Made by a program: the position numbers and the translations under genes. DNA of 6,761 bases from Bacillota bacterium (GTDB lineage Bacteria > Bacillota_I > Bacilli_A > RFN20 > CAG-826): positions 1,092 through 7,852 of the forward strand of contig DNPJ01000071.1 in assembly GCA_003501485.1 (NCBI GenBank). The letters are read 5' to 3'. The notes beneath the pieces are model-generated. The model made no database searches, had not been told where the DNA came from, and was given only the letters and a program-made list of their open reading frames with translations. Positions 1 to 5,653 of this stretch are shown piece after piece (positions within the stretch are counted from its first letter, which is position 1; each line of letters opens with the position of its first letter).

Positions 1-265
1 CAAATAAACACACTTTCGAGGTGACATTATTTTTGTGCAACTCAATTTTTTCTATTTCTTGATAATAACAATCAACAATGTTTTTATCCATGCCATCAAT
101 TTTATTGTTGTGGTTGCAAATCATTACATTATCTTTTGTTAAATATATATCAGTTTCGATGGCGTAATTGTTTCTTTTTCCAGCTTCTATAAATGCATCA
201 TAAGTGTTTTCGATATAGTATTCGTGATAGCCTCTATGGGCTATAAATTTTATTTCATTCTTCAT
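1..265 (-). CDS. Glycerophosphodiester phosphodiesterase family protein (N-terminal part, cut by window edge)
   Basis: The 88 visible codons begin with ATG at 265 and run off the left edge, so the C-terminal part is missing. The protein starts MKNEIKFIAHRG and carries the GDPD signature: H10-R11-G12, E19-N20-T21, A24-F25, E37-x-D39 and H52. The spacing of H10, E37, D39 and H52 is that expected for the two catalytic histidines and the two metal-binding acids of this TIM-barrel family. H52 is followed by Asn, not the usual Asp. Members hydrolyse glycerophosphodiesters to glycerol-3-phosphate plus an alcohol, and some act on teichoic-acid-type polymers. There is no signal peptide, so a cytoplasmic enzyme is likely. 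No Shine-Dalgarno precedes the ATG, which lies only 12 bases past a terminator-like hairpin. A 12-codon upstream ORF ends in an ATGA overlap with the start. The exact substrate cannot be read from the sequence. Confidence 0.85.
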   Translation of the reverse strand, partial: MKNEIKFIAHRGYHEYYIENTYDAFIEAGKRNNYAIETDIYLTKDNVMICNHNNKIDGMDKNIVDCYYQEIEKIELHKNNVTSKVCLF

Positions 266-267
266 AG

Positions 268-303
268 ATATAAAATAAGGATGTGAGAATTTTCCCACAT
301 CCT
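268..303 (-). terminator. Probable intrinsic terminator of the 818-aa surface protein gene
   Basis: Read on the minus strand, an 8-bp perfect stem (AGGATGTG at 303-296, CACATCCT at 285-278) can extend inward past one mismatch by GAA/TTC-type pairs. It is followed by the T-rich tail TTATTTTATA. It begins 20 bases after the stop codon of the surface protein gene. The T-tract is interrupted, so some read-through into the phosphodiesterase gene, which starts immediately downstream, is plausible. Confidence 0.6.
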
Positions 304-322
304 ATTATAAAATTTCAGTCAG

Positions 323-2779
323 TTATTTTCTTTCTCTTTTTTTGTAAATAACTAAGCCAATGCCTGCTAGTGCAAGAGTGGAAACAATTGCACTTGTAGC
401 GATAATTGAACCTCCACAACCATTGTTATTTGTTGGTGTTTCAGGCTCTGGATCGACAGGTGTAGTTCCAGAAGTTTTGACAGTTAATTTCCATGTTAAT
501 GAACCATATGCTGTTTCAACAATAACATTTTCTTCGCCTTCTGAGAGTTTACTAAGAGCACTCGCTTTAATCGTAAGAACATTGTTTTCGTATGTATAGT
601 TGGCGGAACTAACAACTTTTTTTCCGATTTTTACCGATGAAATCATCTCACCTTTTGTATCAAGATTGATTGATAAATCTTTCCCACTTCCAAGTTCGTA
701 TTCGAGTGCTGAATCAGTTGATGTTGGAACACTTGATGCTGGTTTAAGATCATCAGATAATGGTTTTTTACCATTGATATCTTTAATTGTGTAAGCAACT
801 TGTGTACCATGAGAACCAAAGAATAAATAAGCGTTATCGCCATTTGGGAATACTGTTTTCATTTTTGAAACTTTGATTGTTTCGTTGAGTTCGACATCGT
901 TGAAACTGATTGTATAGTAGTTATCAAGAATGCCGCCTAAATTCTTAGTAACATTTTTCATTTTTAATGTTACGTCTTGTTGATATGGTATATCCATAGT
1001 TGTAAGAAGTTTAGCGTCATAATATCTTGTTGCAGTCATCGTTGTGACATATACTTCGACAGAGATTGTTGACAATGTTGTTCTTTGCATTCTAAATGAG
1101 ACGCCTTTGTTGTTAGTAACTGAGTCATTTTCAGCGATTATGAACATATCAGGTTGTTCCATAATACCAAGAGCGATCCATGTATTATCGGCAGCCAATT
1201 CTTCGATATTGAATTTTACACTGAAGTTTGAATATGCAACAGGTTGTTCAAAGTAAACACCAGAAGAATTCGTTTTGTCACCATATTGTGATGACCCGCT
1301 CGCGGATACGACAAGGCTACCATCTTCGTTTGTGAGAATATCTGCATAATTGCCTTGGGTGATGTTTTTGCTGTCACTTCTTGTCTTTTTAGCAAAATCT
1401 TCCTTTGCTTTATTAATTAACGCAACTTGTTCATTGAAATCTTCTTCAGAAGTGAAGTATTTTGAATAAGAAACAGGTATAGCCACTAATGCTTCTTTGG
1501 CTTTTAAAAGTGTTTCGACATCATTAATAGCAGCAACTGCTTTTACATAAGCATCGACAGTTTCTTTGTAAATTTTTGTTGCTACAATTGAGATTTTTGC
1601 TTTTGCTTTATTGACTTCAACTTGCGAATCATCATAAATAGCTTTTCCGCTTTCAGAAAGAGTAGAAGCATCAATTTCTTCGTATGCTTTGTTAACTGCT
1701 TCAATTGCACTTTCTACTTTTGAGATATCGTCTTTTGTTTCAATTACTTCATAAGCTTCTTTGAGATCATTGACTCTTTGTTCTAACATGAAAGTAGGAG
1801 ATAAGCTAGTAGCAGTAGCATATTTTTCTTGAACAACTTGATAATCATTTTTGAGCCAGGTTTTATCATAAGTTTCAAGCTCGTTATATTTTAATGTTTT
1901 GTATTTAGCCAAAAATGCTTCAGCTTCTTCTCCGTTAGTTAATGAAGCATCTTTAAGTTCGCTAATAGCGGCTTTTGTTACTCCAAATGCTCCTGTTGAT
2001 GAGTAATATTCTGTGTGTTTGCTGTCAGTGAATTGTTCAAAAATAACTTTTTCAAATCCTGAACCATTCATGCCACCAACCATGACATATGAAGGAGTAT
2101 TGTAAGCAAGTCCTGAATTTTCTAGTTGTTGGTATAAAATAGAATTGCTTACAGTAAAAACTCTATCATTCACAGTTACTTCTGTGTTTTCACTAGAAAC
2201 TCTATTAAATTTCATGTGAATTTTATTATCAGCAGCAGTGACAGCAACGCCTTTAAAATTATTATCATCCGCCCAATCTGTTCCATCATTAAAACCTTCA
2301 ATCGAAATGTTGTGGTTATTTGGAGAAGATGATAAACAAACAATATATTGATTTGTTGTTCCATCAATTTTGTTTGATTTTGCAGGAACAATATCAATAT
2401 TTGCGATCATATTGCCTTCTGAATAATATACTCCCGCGGTTTTTCCAAATGTGAGAAGTACTAAATTTGATCTATGCGATAATTCAACGGTGAATTCAAA
2501 CGTTGATAAATCAAATGTTGACTTGTGCATGCCTCTTGTTCCGAAAGCGGGAACATCATAAAACATTGAAGCTTGCTCAGTTAAACGCATCGATCGAGTA
2601 TTTGTATTTCCCCAACATAAAGTAAATGGCGAATCTGAGGCGTGATCTGTTGGATTATATGCATCATAATCCCAACCGTTTGCATTTGCGGCCGCTTTTG
2701 CGCTTATTGGTTTGCTAAATAAACTTCCAACTGCTGTTACAGCTAGAAGGCTAAGCATTGGTACAATTGCTTTTTTCAT
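323..2779 (-). CDS. Large secreted, membrane-anchored multidomain surface protein (putative glycan-binding or adhesin-like)
   Basis: This 818-aa protein has a signal peptide at residues 1-29 (KK, hydrophobic core, AKA-type cleavage site). Two β-rich, lectin-like (ConA/LamG-style) regions follow at about 35-255 and 475-670. They flank a helical, Ala/Lys/Glu-rich stretch (about 265-465) resembling FIVAR-type bundles. An Ig-like domain (about 692-768) resembles the X2 modules of carbohydrate-active proteins. Then come a Pro/Thr/Asn linker (770-786) and a C-terminal anchor: GCGGS (C788), a hydrophobic helix (792-812) and KKRERK. No LPXTG and no glycosidase motif were found. The ATG at 2779 has AGAAAGGA seven bases upstream. 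A promoter with a cre site lies in front and a terminator behind, so it is probably monocistronic and subject to carbon catabolite control. Domain assignments are by eye. Extracellular display is well supported; a sugar- or host-binding role is inference. Confidence 0.8.
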   Translation of the reverse strand: MKKAIVPMLSLLAVTAVGSLFSKPISAKAAANANGWDYDAYNPTDHASDSPFTLCWGNTNTRSMRLTEQASMFYDVPAFGTRGMHKSTFDLSTFEFTVELSHRSNLVLLTFGKTAGVYYSEGNMIANIDIVPAKSNKIDGTTNQYIVCLSSSPNNHNISIEGFNDGTDWADDNNFKGVAVTAADNKIHMKFNRVSSENTEVTVNDRVFTVSNSILYQQLENSGLAYNTPSYVMVGGMNGSGFEKVIFEQFTDSKHTEYYSSTGAFGVTKAAISELKDASLTNGEEAEAFLAKYKTLKYNELETYDKTWLKNDYQVVQEKYATATSLSPTFMLEQRVNDLKEAYEVIETKDDISKVESAIEAVNKAYEEIDASTLSESGKAIYDDSQVEVNKAKAKISIVATKIYKETVDAYVKAVAAINDVETLLKAKEALVAIPVSYSKYFTSEEDFNEQVALINKAKEDFAKKTRSDSKNITQGNYADILTNEDGSLVVSASGSSQYGDKTNSSGVYFEQPVAYSNFSVKFNIEELAADNTWIALGIMEQPDMFIIAENDSVTNNKGVSFRMQRTTLSTISVEVYVTTMTATRYYDAKLLTTMDIPYQQDVTLKMKNVTKNLGGILDNYYTISFNDVELNETIKVSKMKTVFPNGDNAYLFFGSHGTQVAYTIKDINGKKPLSDDLKPASSVPTSTDSALEYELGSGKDLSINLDTKGEMISSVKIGKKVVSSANYTYENNVLTIKASALSKLSEGEENVIVETAYGSLTWKLTVKTSGTTPVDPEPETPTNNNGCGGSIIATSAIVSTLALAGIGLVIYKKRERK

Positions 2780-2800
2780 TTTAGTTTCCTTTCTTTAATT

Positions 2801-2816
2801 GTTCCATTAATAGAAC
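2801..2816. promoter_or_regulatory. 16-bp near-perfect palindrome downstream of the surface-protein promoter
   Basis: GTTCCATTAATAGAAC is symmetric at 14 of 16 positions, with GTTC/GAAC arms around ATTAAT. It lies between the predicted transcription start and the ribosome binding site of the 818-aa gene, a typical position for a repressor operator or a 5'-UTR structure. A TGGTTC box at 2849-2854 mirrors the GAACCA at 2813-2818, so similar half-sites flank the cre site. The binding factor is unknown. Confidence 0.4.
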
Positions 2817-2818
2817 CA

Positions 2819-2856
2819 CGTATAACTATGTTAAAAGCGCTTTCAAAATGGTTCAA
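2819..2856 (-). promoter_or_regulatory. Putative promoter of the 818-aa surface protein gene
   Basis: Two overlapping sigma-A-like readings are possible on the minus strand. One is TTGAAC (2856-2851), a 17-base spacer, then TAACAT (2833-2828). The other is TTGAAA (2846-2841), a 16-base spacer, then TATACG (2824-2819). Both place transcription start about 30-45 bases before the ATG, and in both the cre palindrome overlaps core promoter elements. Neither pair is a perfect consensus, so which one is used is open. Confidence 0.45.
2831..2846. promoter_or_regulatory. Catabolite-responsive element (cre), probable CcpA operator
   Basis: TTAAAAGCGCTTTCAA contains the palindrome AAAGCGCTTT and matches the Gram-positive cre consensus WTGNNARCGNWWWCAW at 15 of 16 positions; the single mismatch is A for G at position 3. 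It overlaps the predicted promoter of the 818-aa gene, where CcpA binding is known to repress transcription. The inference is that this gene is turned down when a preferred sugar is available. The CcpA gene itself is not in this window. Confidence 0.65.
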
Positions 2857-2880
2857 TTGTATGAAAAAAGCTTTAAAAAC

Positions 2881-2926
2881 AATCATCAATTGTTCAATAA
2901 TTAATCATTTTTAATCATCAATGATT
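2881..2926. repeat. Short direct and inverted repeats between the deacetylase and surface-protein genes
   Basis: AATCATCAAT occurs twice on the plus strand, at 2881-2890 and 2913-2922, 32 bases apart start to start. TTAATCAT also occurs at 2901-2908 and 2911-2918. The second copy forms the inverted repeat AATCAT-CA-ATGATT (2913-2926). There is no T-tract after it on the minus strand, so it is not a convincing terminator for the deacetylase gene. It could be an operator upstream of the cre-controlled promoter or chance in AT-rich DNA. Confidence 0.35.
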
Positions 2927-2931
2927 TATAT

Positions 2932-3618
2932 TTAAAGTAGTGCTTCTGAATTTGCACAGAAATATATGTCTTTTTGCTTTGATAATTTAATTAATAAATT
3001 TTCAAATTCATCCCATCTTTCTTTTGTGTTTATTTCATATGAATGGGTCCATATGAATAAAACTTGCTTTTTTGTCGGTTTGAGTTTTATAAATTCATCA
3101 ACAACTTTATCGAAATCTTTTTCAAACATTCTTAATGAAGGCTGATAATCGAGTAAATTTTTAGGTATATCAAACTTATGAGTATTAAATACGCCTCTTC
3201 CAAAAAGGATGTTGTTTTCTTTCATGACTAAAAATAAATCATCGTCTCTAACACCATAAGGCGAAATAAAACCTTTTACTTTCTGTTGGAAATTATGCTC
3301 AATATTAAATAAATCCTTTTTAATTTCTTCGTTTTTTTCTTGATGGGTGAGTTTTTCGATATGGGGATGAGAAAATGAGTGAGAAGCAATTTCGTGACCT
3401 TTATAATAATTTTTCATTTCTTCCAGTGTTAAGTGGTAAACCTCTTTTCCTTCAAAAATCCATTTATCATCGTGGCTTGCTTTTCCGGTATTTATGTTAA
3501 ATGTTGCTTTTAGACCATATTTGTTTAAAAGATTCACAACTTTGATGTCGTTGTTCACTCCATCATCAAATGAAAATGTAACAGCTTTTAAATATTTATT
3601 TCGATACGTTTTTTCCAT
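2932..3618 (-). CDS. Polysaccharide deacetylase (NodB/CE4-like) family protein
   Basis: This 228-aa protein shows the CE4 deacetylase motifs. Motif 1 is TFSFDDG (D18 putative base, D19 metal), motif 2 is HSFSHPH (H80 and H84 as metal ligands), a motif-3 equivalent is SPYG (119-122) and a late WTHSYE (H192) matches the final catalytic His motif. The usual Arg before the PPYG of motif 3 is replaced, so this is a divergent subfamily. Family members remove N- or O-acetyl groups from peptidoglycan, chitin-like or capsular sugars using a divalent metal. I chose ATG 3618 because AAAAAGGG lies 8 bases upstream and the fold begins soon after. The longer readings (TTG at 3675, ATG at 3654) have no ribosome binding site and would precede a possible -10 box (TATGAT, 3655-3650). 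There is no signal peptide, so it acts inside the cell or is exported by another route. Substrate unknown. Confidence 0.85.
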   Translation of the reverse strand: MEKTYRNKYLKAVTFSFDDGVNNDIKVVNLLNKYGLKATFNINTGKASHDDKWIFEGKEVYHLTLEEMKNYYKGHEIASHSFSHPHIEKLTHQEKNEEIKKDLFNIEHNFQQKVKGFISPYGVRDDDLFLVMKENNILFGRGVFNTHKFDIPKNLLDYQPSLRMFEKDFDKVVDEFIKLKPTKKQVLFIWTHSYEINTKERWDEFENLLIKLSKQKDIYFCANSEALL

Positions 3619-3626
3619 AAAATAAT

Positions 3627-3634
3627 CCCTTTTT
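3627..3634 (-). promoter_or_regulatory. Ribosome binding site that decides the deacetylase start
   Basis: AAAAAGGG on the minus strand sits 8 bases before ATG 3618, good Shine-Dalgarno spacing. No comparable purine-rich site precedes the in-frame TTG at 3675 or ATG at 3654, so the shorter protein is preferred. Confidence 0.6.
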
Positions 3635-3890
3635 CCATAACAAAAATATATCATATCTTGAATAATTGAAAGCAAAGTAAATCACTTATCAATTTTTTAA
3701 TATTATTAATTTTTTATGGTTGTAAATTAAAGATCGCTATATTTTACAATTTTACTTATTTATATTTTTAAAAGTAATGTATTCAATTTTTGTTCTGGTG
3801 TATTTTAAAACAATATCATTTTGTAAATCATATTTTATGTTAAGAAAAGTAAACGTTTTTGCGAATTGAAAGAAAAAATGCGGCGTTAAA

Positions 3891-3914
3891 GACAAAAACT
3901 ATGTTTAGTTTGTC
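3891..3914. repeat. Imperfect hairpin / inverted repeat
   Basis: GACA + AACTA (3891-3894 and 3897-3901) pair with TAGTT + TGTC (3906-3914). The result is nine base pairs with a two-base AA bulge and a TGTT loop. There is no T-tract on either side, so it is not an intrinsic terminator. It could be an operator or part of an RNA leader. Confidence 0.35.
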
Positions 3915-3968
3915 AGTTTGCGAGGTAAAGATTATTTTAACAACTAAAATTATTTTATTTAAGTTTTC

Positions 3969-3997
3969 TAAACATTTAGTGATTTTTATGATATTAT
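3969..3997 (+). promoter_or_regulatory. Putative extended -10 promoter driving the candidate small RNA
   Basis: TGATATTAT (3989-3997) is an extended -10 element with a five-of-six -10 hexamer (TATTAT). TAAACA (3969-3974; four of six matches to TTGACA) lies 17 bases upstream. The predicted start at about 4004-4006 is exactly at the base of the long stem at 4007. Confidence 0.45.
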
Positions 3998-4004
3998 AAA
4001 ATTA

Positions 4005-4080
4005 CAAAAAGAAGATCGCCTCCTTTCTCCCATTTTTTGACTAGCTGTAACTTGTCATTTTGCGGTCTTCTTTTCTTTTT
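4005..4080 (+). ncRNA. Candidate small RNA or leader RNA with an anti-Shine-Dalgarno-like segment
   Basis: A stem closes the element: 4007-4019 (AAAAGAAGATCGC) pairs with 4062-4074 (GCGGTCTTCTTTT), 13 bp with one G-U. A T-tract (TTTTCTTTTT, 4071-4080) follows. The 42-base loop holds CTCCTTTCTCCC (4020-4031) and a small inner hairpin, TGAC (4038-4041) with GTCA (4054-4057). Positions 4014-4028 match the 16S rRNA 3' tail GATCACCTCCTTTCT at 14 of 15 bases, so the exposed CU-rich segment could pair with ribosome binding sites. CU-rich seeds of this kind are known in Firmicutes regulatory RNAs. It could instead be an attenuator or leader for the gene at 4105, or the antisense partner of a lost toxin. 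I know no named family that fits. Confidence 0.4.
4007..4080 (+). terminator. Long-stem intrinsic terminator-like structure
   Basis: The 13-bp stem 4007-4019/4062-4074 leads straight into TTTTCTTTTT. The loop is large for a classical terminator, and the A-rich left arm also gives a T-rich tail (TCTTCTTTTTG) on the minus strand. It might therefore work in both directions. The next gene's -10 box begins two bases after the T-tract. Confidence 0.45.
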
Positions 4081-4081
4081 G

Positions 4082-4100
4082 TATAATATAAAAGCAGGTG
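4082..4100 (+). promoter_or_regulatory. -10 box and ribosome binding site of the small membrane protein gene
   Basis: A perfect TATAAT (4082-4087) follows the T-tract, with a weak TTGCGG (4060-4065) 16 bases upstream as a possible -35. AGGTG (4096-4100) is the ribosome binding site, only 4 bases before ATG 4105. A start from this -10 would leave a leader of about 10 bases. Otherwise the gene is read from the upstream promoter through the hairpin. AGGTG can also pair with CGCCT at 4017-4021 (one G-U), which would allow leader-based occlusion. Confidence 0.4.
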
Positions 4101-4104
4101 AATT

Positions 4105-4536
4105 ATGAATAAAAAAATATCTAAACCGAATATAATCTCATTCATTATTGCAATATTTTCTTTAGTTTTTGGAATTAATTGTTCATGGCTTTCAATATAC
4201 TATTCTTTGATTAATTCTGAACTTTCTTTTGAAAGTATGATTCTATTTATAATTGTTGCGTCATTTTTTGTTATTTTTGGTGTATTTTTCCTTGTGAAAG
4301 CCTTATATGAAAAAGTGATTATTTTTGAAAAAGAGCTAAGAATTGTAAGGATTTTTAGAAAAGAACAAAAGCTTGATTTAACGAAAGTTGACTACTATTC
4401 ATTGATAATTGATTCAAAAGAGAGTTTAGAAAGAATTGAATACTTTGACGCAAATAAGAATTTATTATTTTCAACGAATTTTAAGAATAAAGATATCTCT
4501 AAATTTCTTGAAAATAGCAAATATAAAAAAGTATAG
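4105..4536 (+). CDS. Small two-TM membrane protein with a possible PH-like C-terminal domain, function unknown
   Basis: This 143-aa basic protein has a short N-terminal tail (MNKKISKPN) and two hydrophobic helices, about 10-33 and 44-66. A soluble segment of about 75 residues follows. Its pattern of alternating hydrophobic and charged residues (VIIFEKELRIVRIF at 71-84, then LDLTKVDYYSLIID, then IEYFDANKNLLFSTNF) suggests a β-rich module like bacterial PH domains fused behind two TM helices. Such proteins are common and uncharacterised in Firmicutes. By the positive-inside rule both ends are probably cytoplasmic. I see no catalytic motif. It stands alone between the structured RNA unit (4005-4080) and an AT-only terminator before fba, so it is probably monocistronic. 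The domain call rests on pattern only. Confidence 0.7.
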   Translation: MNKKISKPNIISFIIAIFSLVFGINCSWLSIYYSLINSELSFESMILFIIVASFFVIFGVFFLVKALYEKVIIFEKELRIVRIFRKEQKLDLTKVDYYSLIIDSKESLERIEYFDANKNLLFSTNFKNKDISKFLENSKYKKV

Positions 4537-4538
4537 AC

Positions 4539-4567
4539 AATAATAAGATTATTCTTTTTTTCTTTTT
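4539..4567 (+). terminator. Weak AT-only intrinsic terminator
   Basis: AATAAT-AAG-ATTATT (4539-4553) is a 6-bp AT-only stem followed by a long T-tract, CTTTTTTTCTTTTTC. It starts two bases after the stop codon of the small membrane protein. The T-tract is strong but the stem is weak, so termination may be partial. Confidence 0.45.
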
Positions 4568-4592
4568 CATTTTATTTTTAATAATTTTTGCA

Positions 4593-4620
4593 TACAATAT
4601 TAGCGTAAAGAAAGAAGGAG
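4593..4620 (+). promoter_or_regulatory. Putative -10 box and strong ribosome binding site of fba
   Basis: TACAAT (4593-4598) is a five-of-six -10 hexamer without a good -35. It would give a leader of about 25 bases. AAGGAG (4615-4620) lies 9 bases before ATG 4630 and is the strongest classical ribosome binding site in the window together with that of the lipoprotein gene. This fits a highly translated glycolytic gene. Confidence 0.45.
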
Positions 4621-4629
4621 TAACTAACT

Positions 4630-5601
4630 ATGCCATTAGTTAATACAAAAGAATTATTTAAAAAAGCATACGACGGCGGTTACGCCATCGGTGCATTTAA
4701 CTGCAATAACATGGAAATTGTCCAAGCTATTACAGAAGCTGCTAAGGAATGCAATTCACCTGTTATTCTTCAAGTCTCTGCTGGAGCAAGAAAATATGCA
4801 AAACAATGTTATTTAAAAAACATGGTTGAAGCCGCTGTTGAAGATACAGGACTTCCAATTGTTCTTCACCTAGATCATGGTGCTGATTTTGAAATCTGCA
4901 AAGATTGCATTGATGGTGGTTTTACATCTGTTATGATTGATGCTTCAAGCAAACCATTTGAAGAAAATATCGCTATCACAAGAAAAGTTGTTGAATATGC
5001 TCACGCTCATGTTCCATATGTAACAGTTGAAGCTGAACTTGGAACACTTGCCGGCATTGAAGACGATGTCAAAGTTGAGCACGGAAATGAATCGTACACA
5101 AGACCAGAACAAGTTGAAGAATTTGTTAGAAGAACTGGTGTTGATAGTTTAGCAATTGCTATCGGAACAAGCCATGGGGCTTATAAATTTAAACCAGAAC
5201 AATGCACACGTAATGCAGATGGTGTTTTATGCCCACCTCCATTAAGATTTGATATTCTTGAAGAAGTAAGCAAACGTCTTCCAGGATTCCCAATTGTTTT
5301 GCATGGTTCAAGTTCAGTCAATCAAGAATACGTTAAGATCATTAATGCTCATGGTGGAAAACTTGTTGATGCAGTTGGTGTCCCAGAAGATCAACTTCGC
5401 AAAGCCGCTTCTATGGCAGTTTGCAAGATTAACATCGATAGCGATCTTCGCTTAGCAATGACAGCTGGTATTCGTCAACATTTCGATGAACATCCTGAAC
5501 ACTTTGACCCACGTCAATATCTTGGTGATGGACGCAAAAATGTCAAAGATCTTGTCAAACACAAAATCCGTGATGTTTTAGGTTCAGAAAACAAACTTTA
5601 A
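4630..5601 (+). CDS. fba: Class II fructose-bisphosphate aldolase
   Basis: This 323-aa zinc-dependent aldolase cleaves fructose-1,6-bisphosphate into dihydroxyacetone phosphate and glyceraldehyde-3-phosphate (glycolysis, reversible) in the cytoplasm. The family signatures are in order. GAFNCNN is at 21-27 and LHLDHG at 79-84, with catalytic D82 and zinc ligand H83. VEAELG is at 133-138, GTSHG at 179-183 (zinc ligand H182) and LHGSS at 224-228 (zinc ligand H225). The phosphate-binding KINIDSD is at 266-272. The length is complete and fits the longer bacterial/protist-type class II group. Related tagatose-bisphosphate aldolases share the fold, but no tagatose or galactitol genes are nearby, so the glycolytic assignment is preferred. 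It is a single-gene unit ending at a strong terminator. Its GC-richer codons contrast with the AT-rich neighbours, as expected for a highly expressed gene. Confidence 0.95.
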   Translation: MPLVNTKELFKKAYDGGYAIGAFNCNNMEIVQAITEAAKECNSPVILQVSAGARKYAKQCYLKNMVEAAVEDTGLPIVLHLDHGADFEICKDCIDGGFTSVMIDASSKPFEENIAITRKVVEYAHAHVPYVTVEAELGTLAGIEDDVKVEHGNESYTRPEQVEEFVRRTGVDSLAIAIGTSHGAYKFKPEQCTRNADGVLCPPPLRFDILEEVSKRLPGFPIVLHGSSSVNQEYVKIINAHGGKLVDAVGVPEDQLRKAASMAVCKINIDSDLRLAMTAGIRQHFDEHPEHFDPRQYLGDGRKNVKDLVKHKIRDVLGSENKL

Positions 5602-5611
5602 TTTATTATAA

Positions 5612-5653
5612 AACATATATGGTGTGCCGACTGGCGCACCTTTTTTATATGTT
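5612..5653 (+). terminator. Strong intrinsic terminator of fba, shared with the convergent glycosyltransferase
   Basis: GGTGTGCC (5621-5628) pairs with GGCGCACC (5633-5640), 8 bp with one G-U and a GACT loop, followed by TTTTTT (5641-5646). It lies 20 bases after the fba stop. An outer perfect 8-bp repeat, AACATATA (5612-5619) with TATATGTT (5646-5653), runs into the glycosyltransferase stop codon. The stem may therefore also end leftward transcription, though its minus-strand tail is less T-rich. Confidence 0.85.

Larger units (their letters stand above)
3619..4104. other. 486-base intergenic region between divergent transcription units
   Basis: This AT-rich spacer separates the leftward deacetylase from the rightward membrane-protein gene. 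It contains the deacetylase ribosome binding site, an imperfect hairpin (3891-3914) and a promoter-like pair (3969-3997). These are followed by a long-stem, T-tract unit (4005-4080) and the promoter and ribosome binding site of the next gene. Short ORFs at 3777-3869 (30 codons) and 3901-3999 (32 codons) have no ribosome binding site, and I do not believe them. Apart from those deacetylase signals, 3619-3840 shows no recognisable structure. Confidence 0.6.

Noticed and set aside
360..1256. Plus-strand open frames at 360-599, 600-794 and 1044-1256, opposite the 818-aa gene
   Set aside because: They are antisense shadows of a well-supported gene and show no ribosome binding sites or recognisable protein motifs.
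3619..3675. N-terminal extension of the deacetylase from TTG at 3675
   Set aside because: No ribosome binding site, adds 19 non-conserved-looking residues, and would start upstream of a possible -10 box. ATG 3618 has a well-spaced AAAAAGGG.
3846..3861. Second cre-like site around GTAAACGTTTTTG
   Set aside because: Three mismatches to the consensus, mostly in the right half, and no convincing promoter beside it.
3777..3869. Plus-strand 30-codon ORF beginning MYSIFVLVYF in the intergenic region
   Set aside because: No ribosome binding site and AT-rich composition that gives hydrophobic peptides by chance.
3901..3999. Plus-strand 32-codon ORF beginning MFSLSVCEVK, resembling a small hydrophobic toxin
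   Set aside because: It has no ribosome binding site, its start lies inside the 3891-3914 hairpin, and its end overlaps the predicted small-RNA promoter.
4014..4028. Remnant of a 16S rRNA 3' end
   Set aside because: Only the last 15 bases match. The preceding conserved 16S sequence is absent and no rRNA or tRNA follows.
3986..4033. Minus-strand micro-ORF (MGERRRSSFC...), opposite the candidate small RNA, considered as a type I toxin
   Set aside because: Only 15 codons, with no upstream ribosome binding site. The extended Shine-Dalgarno-like sequence on that strand lies inside the ORF and has no start codon at the right distance after it.
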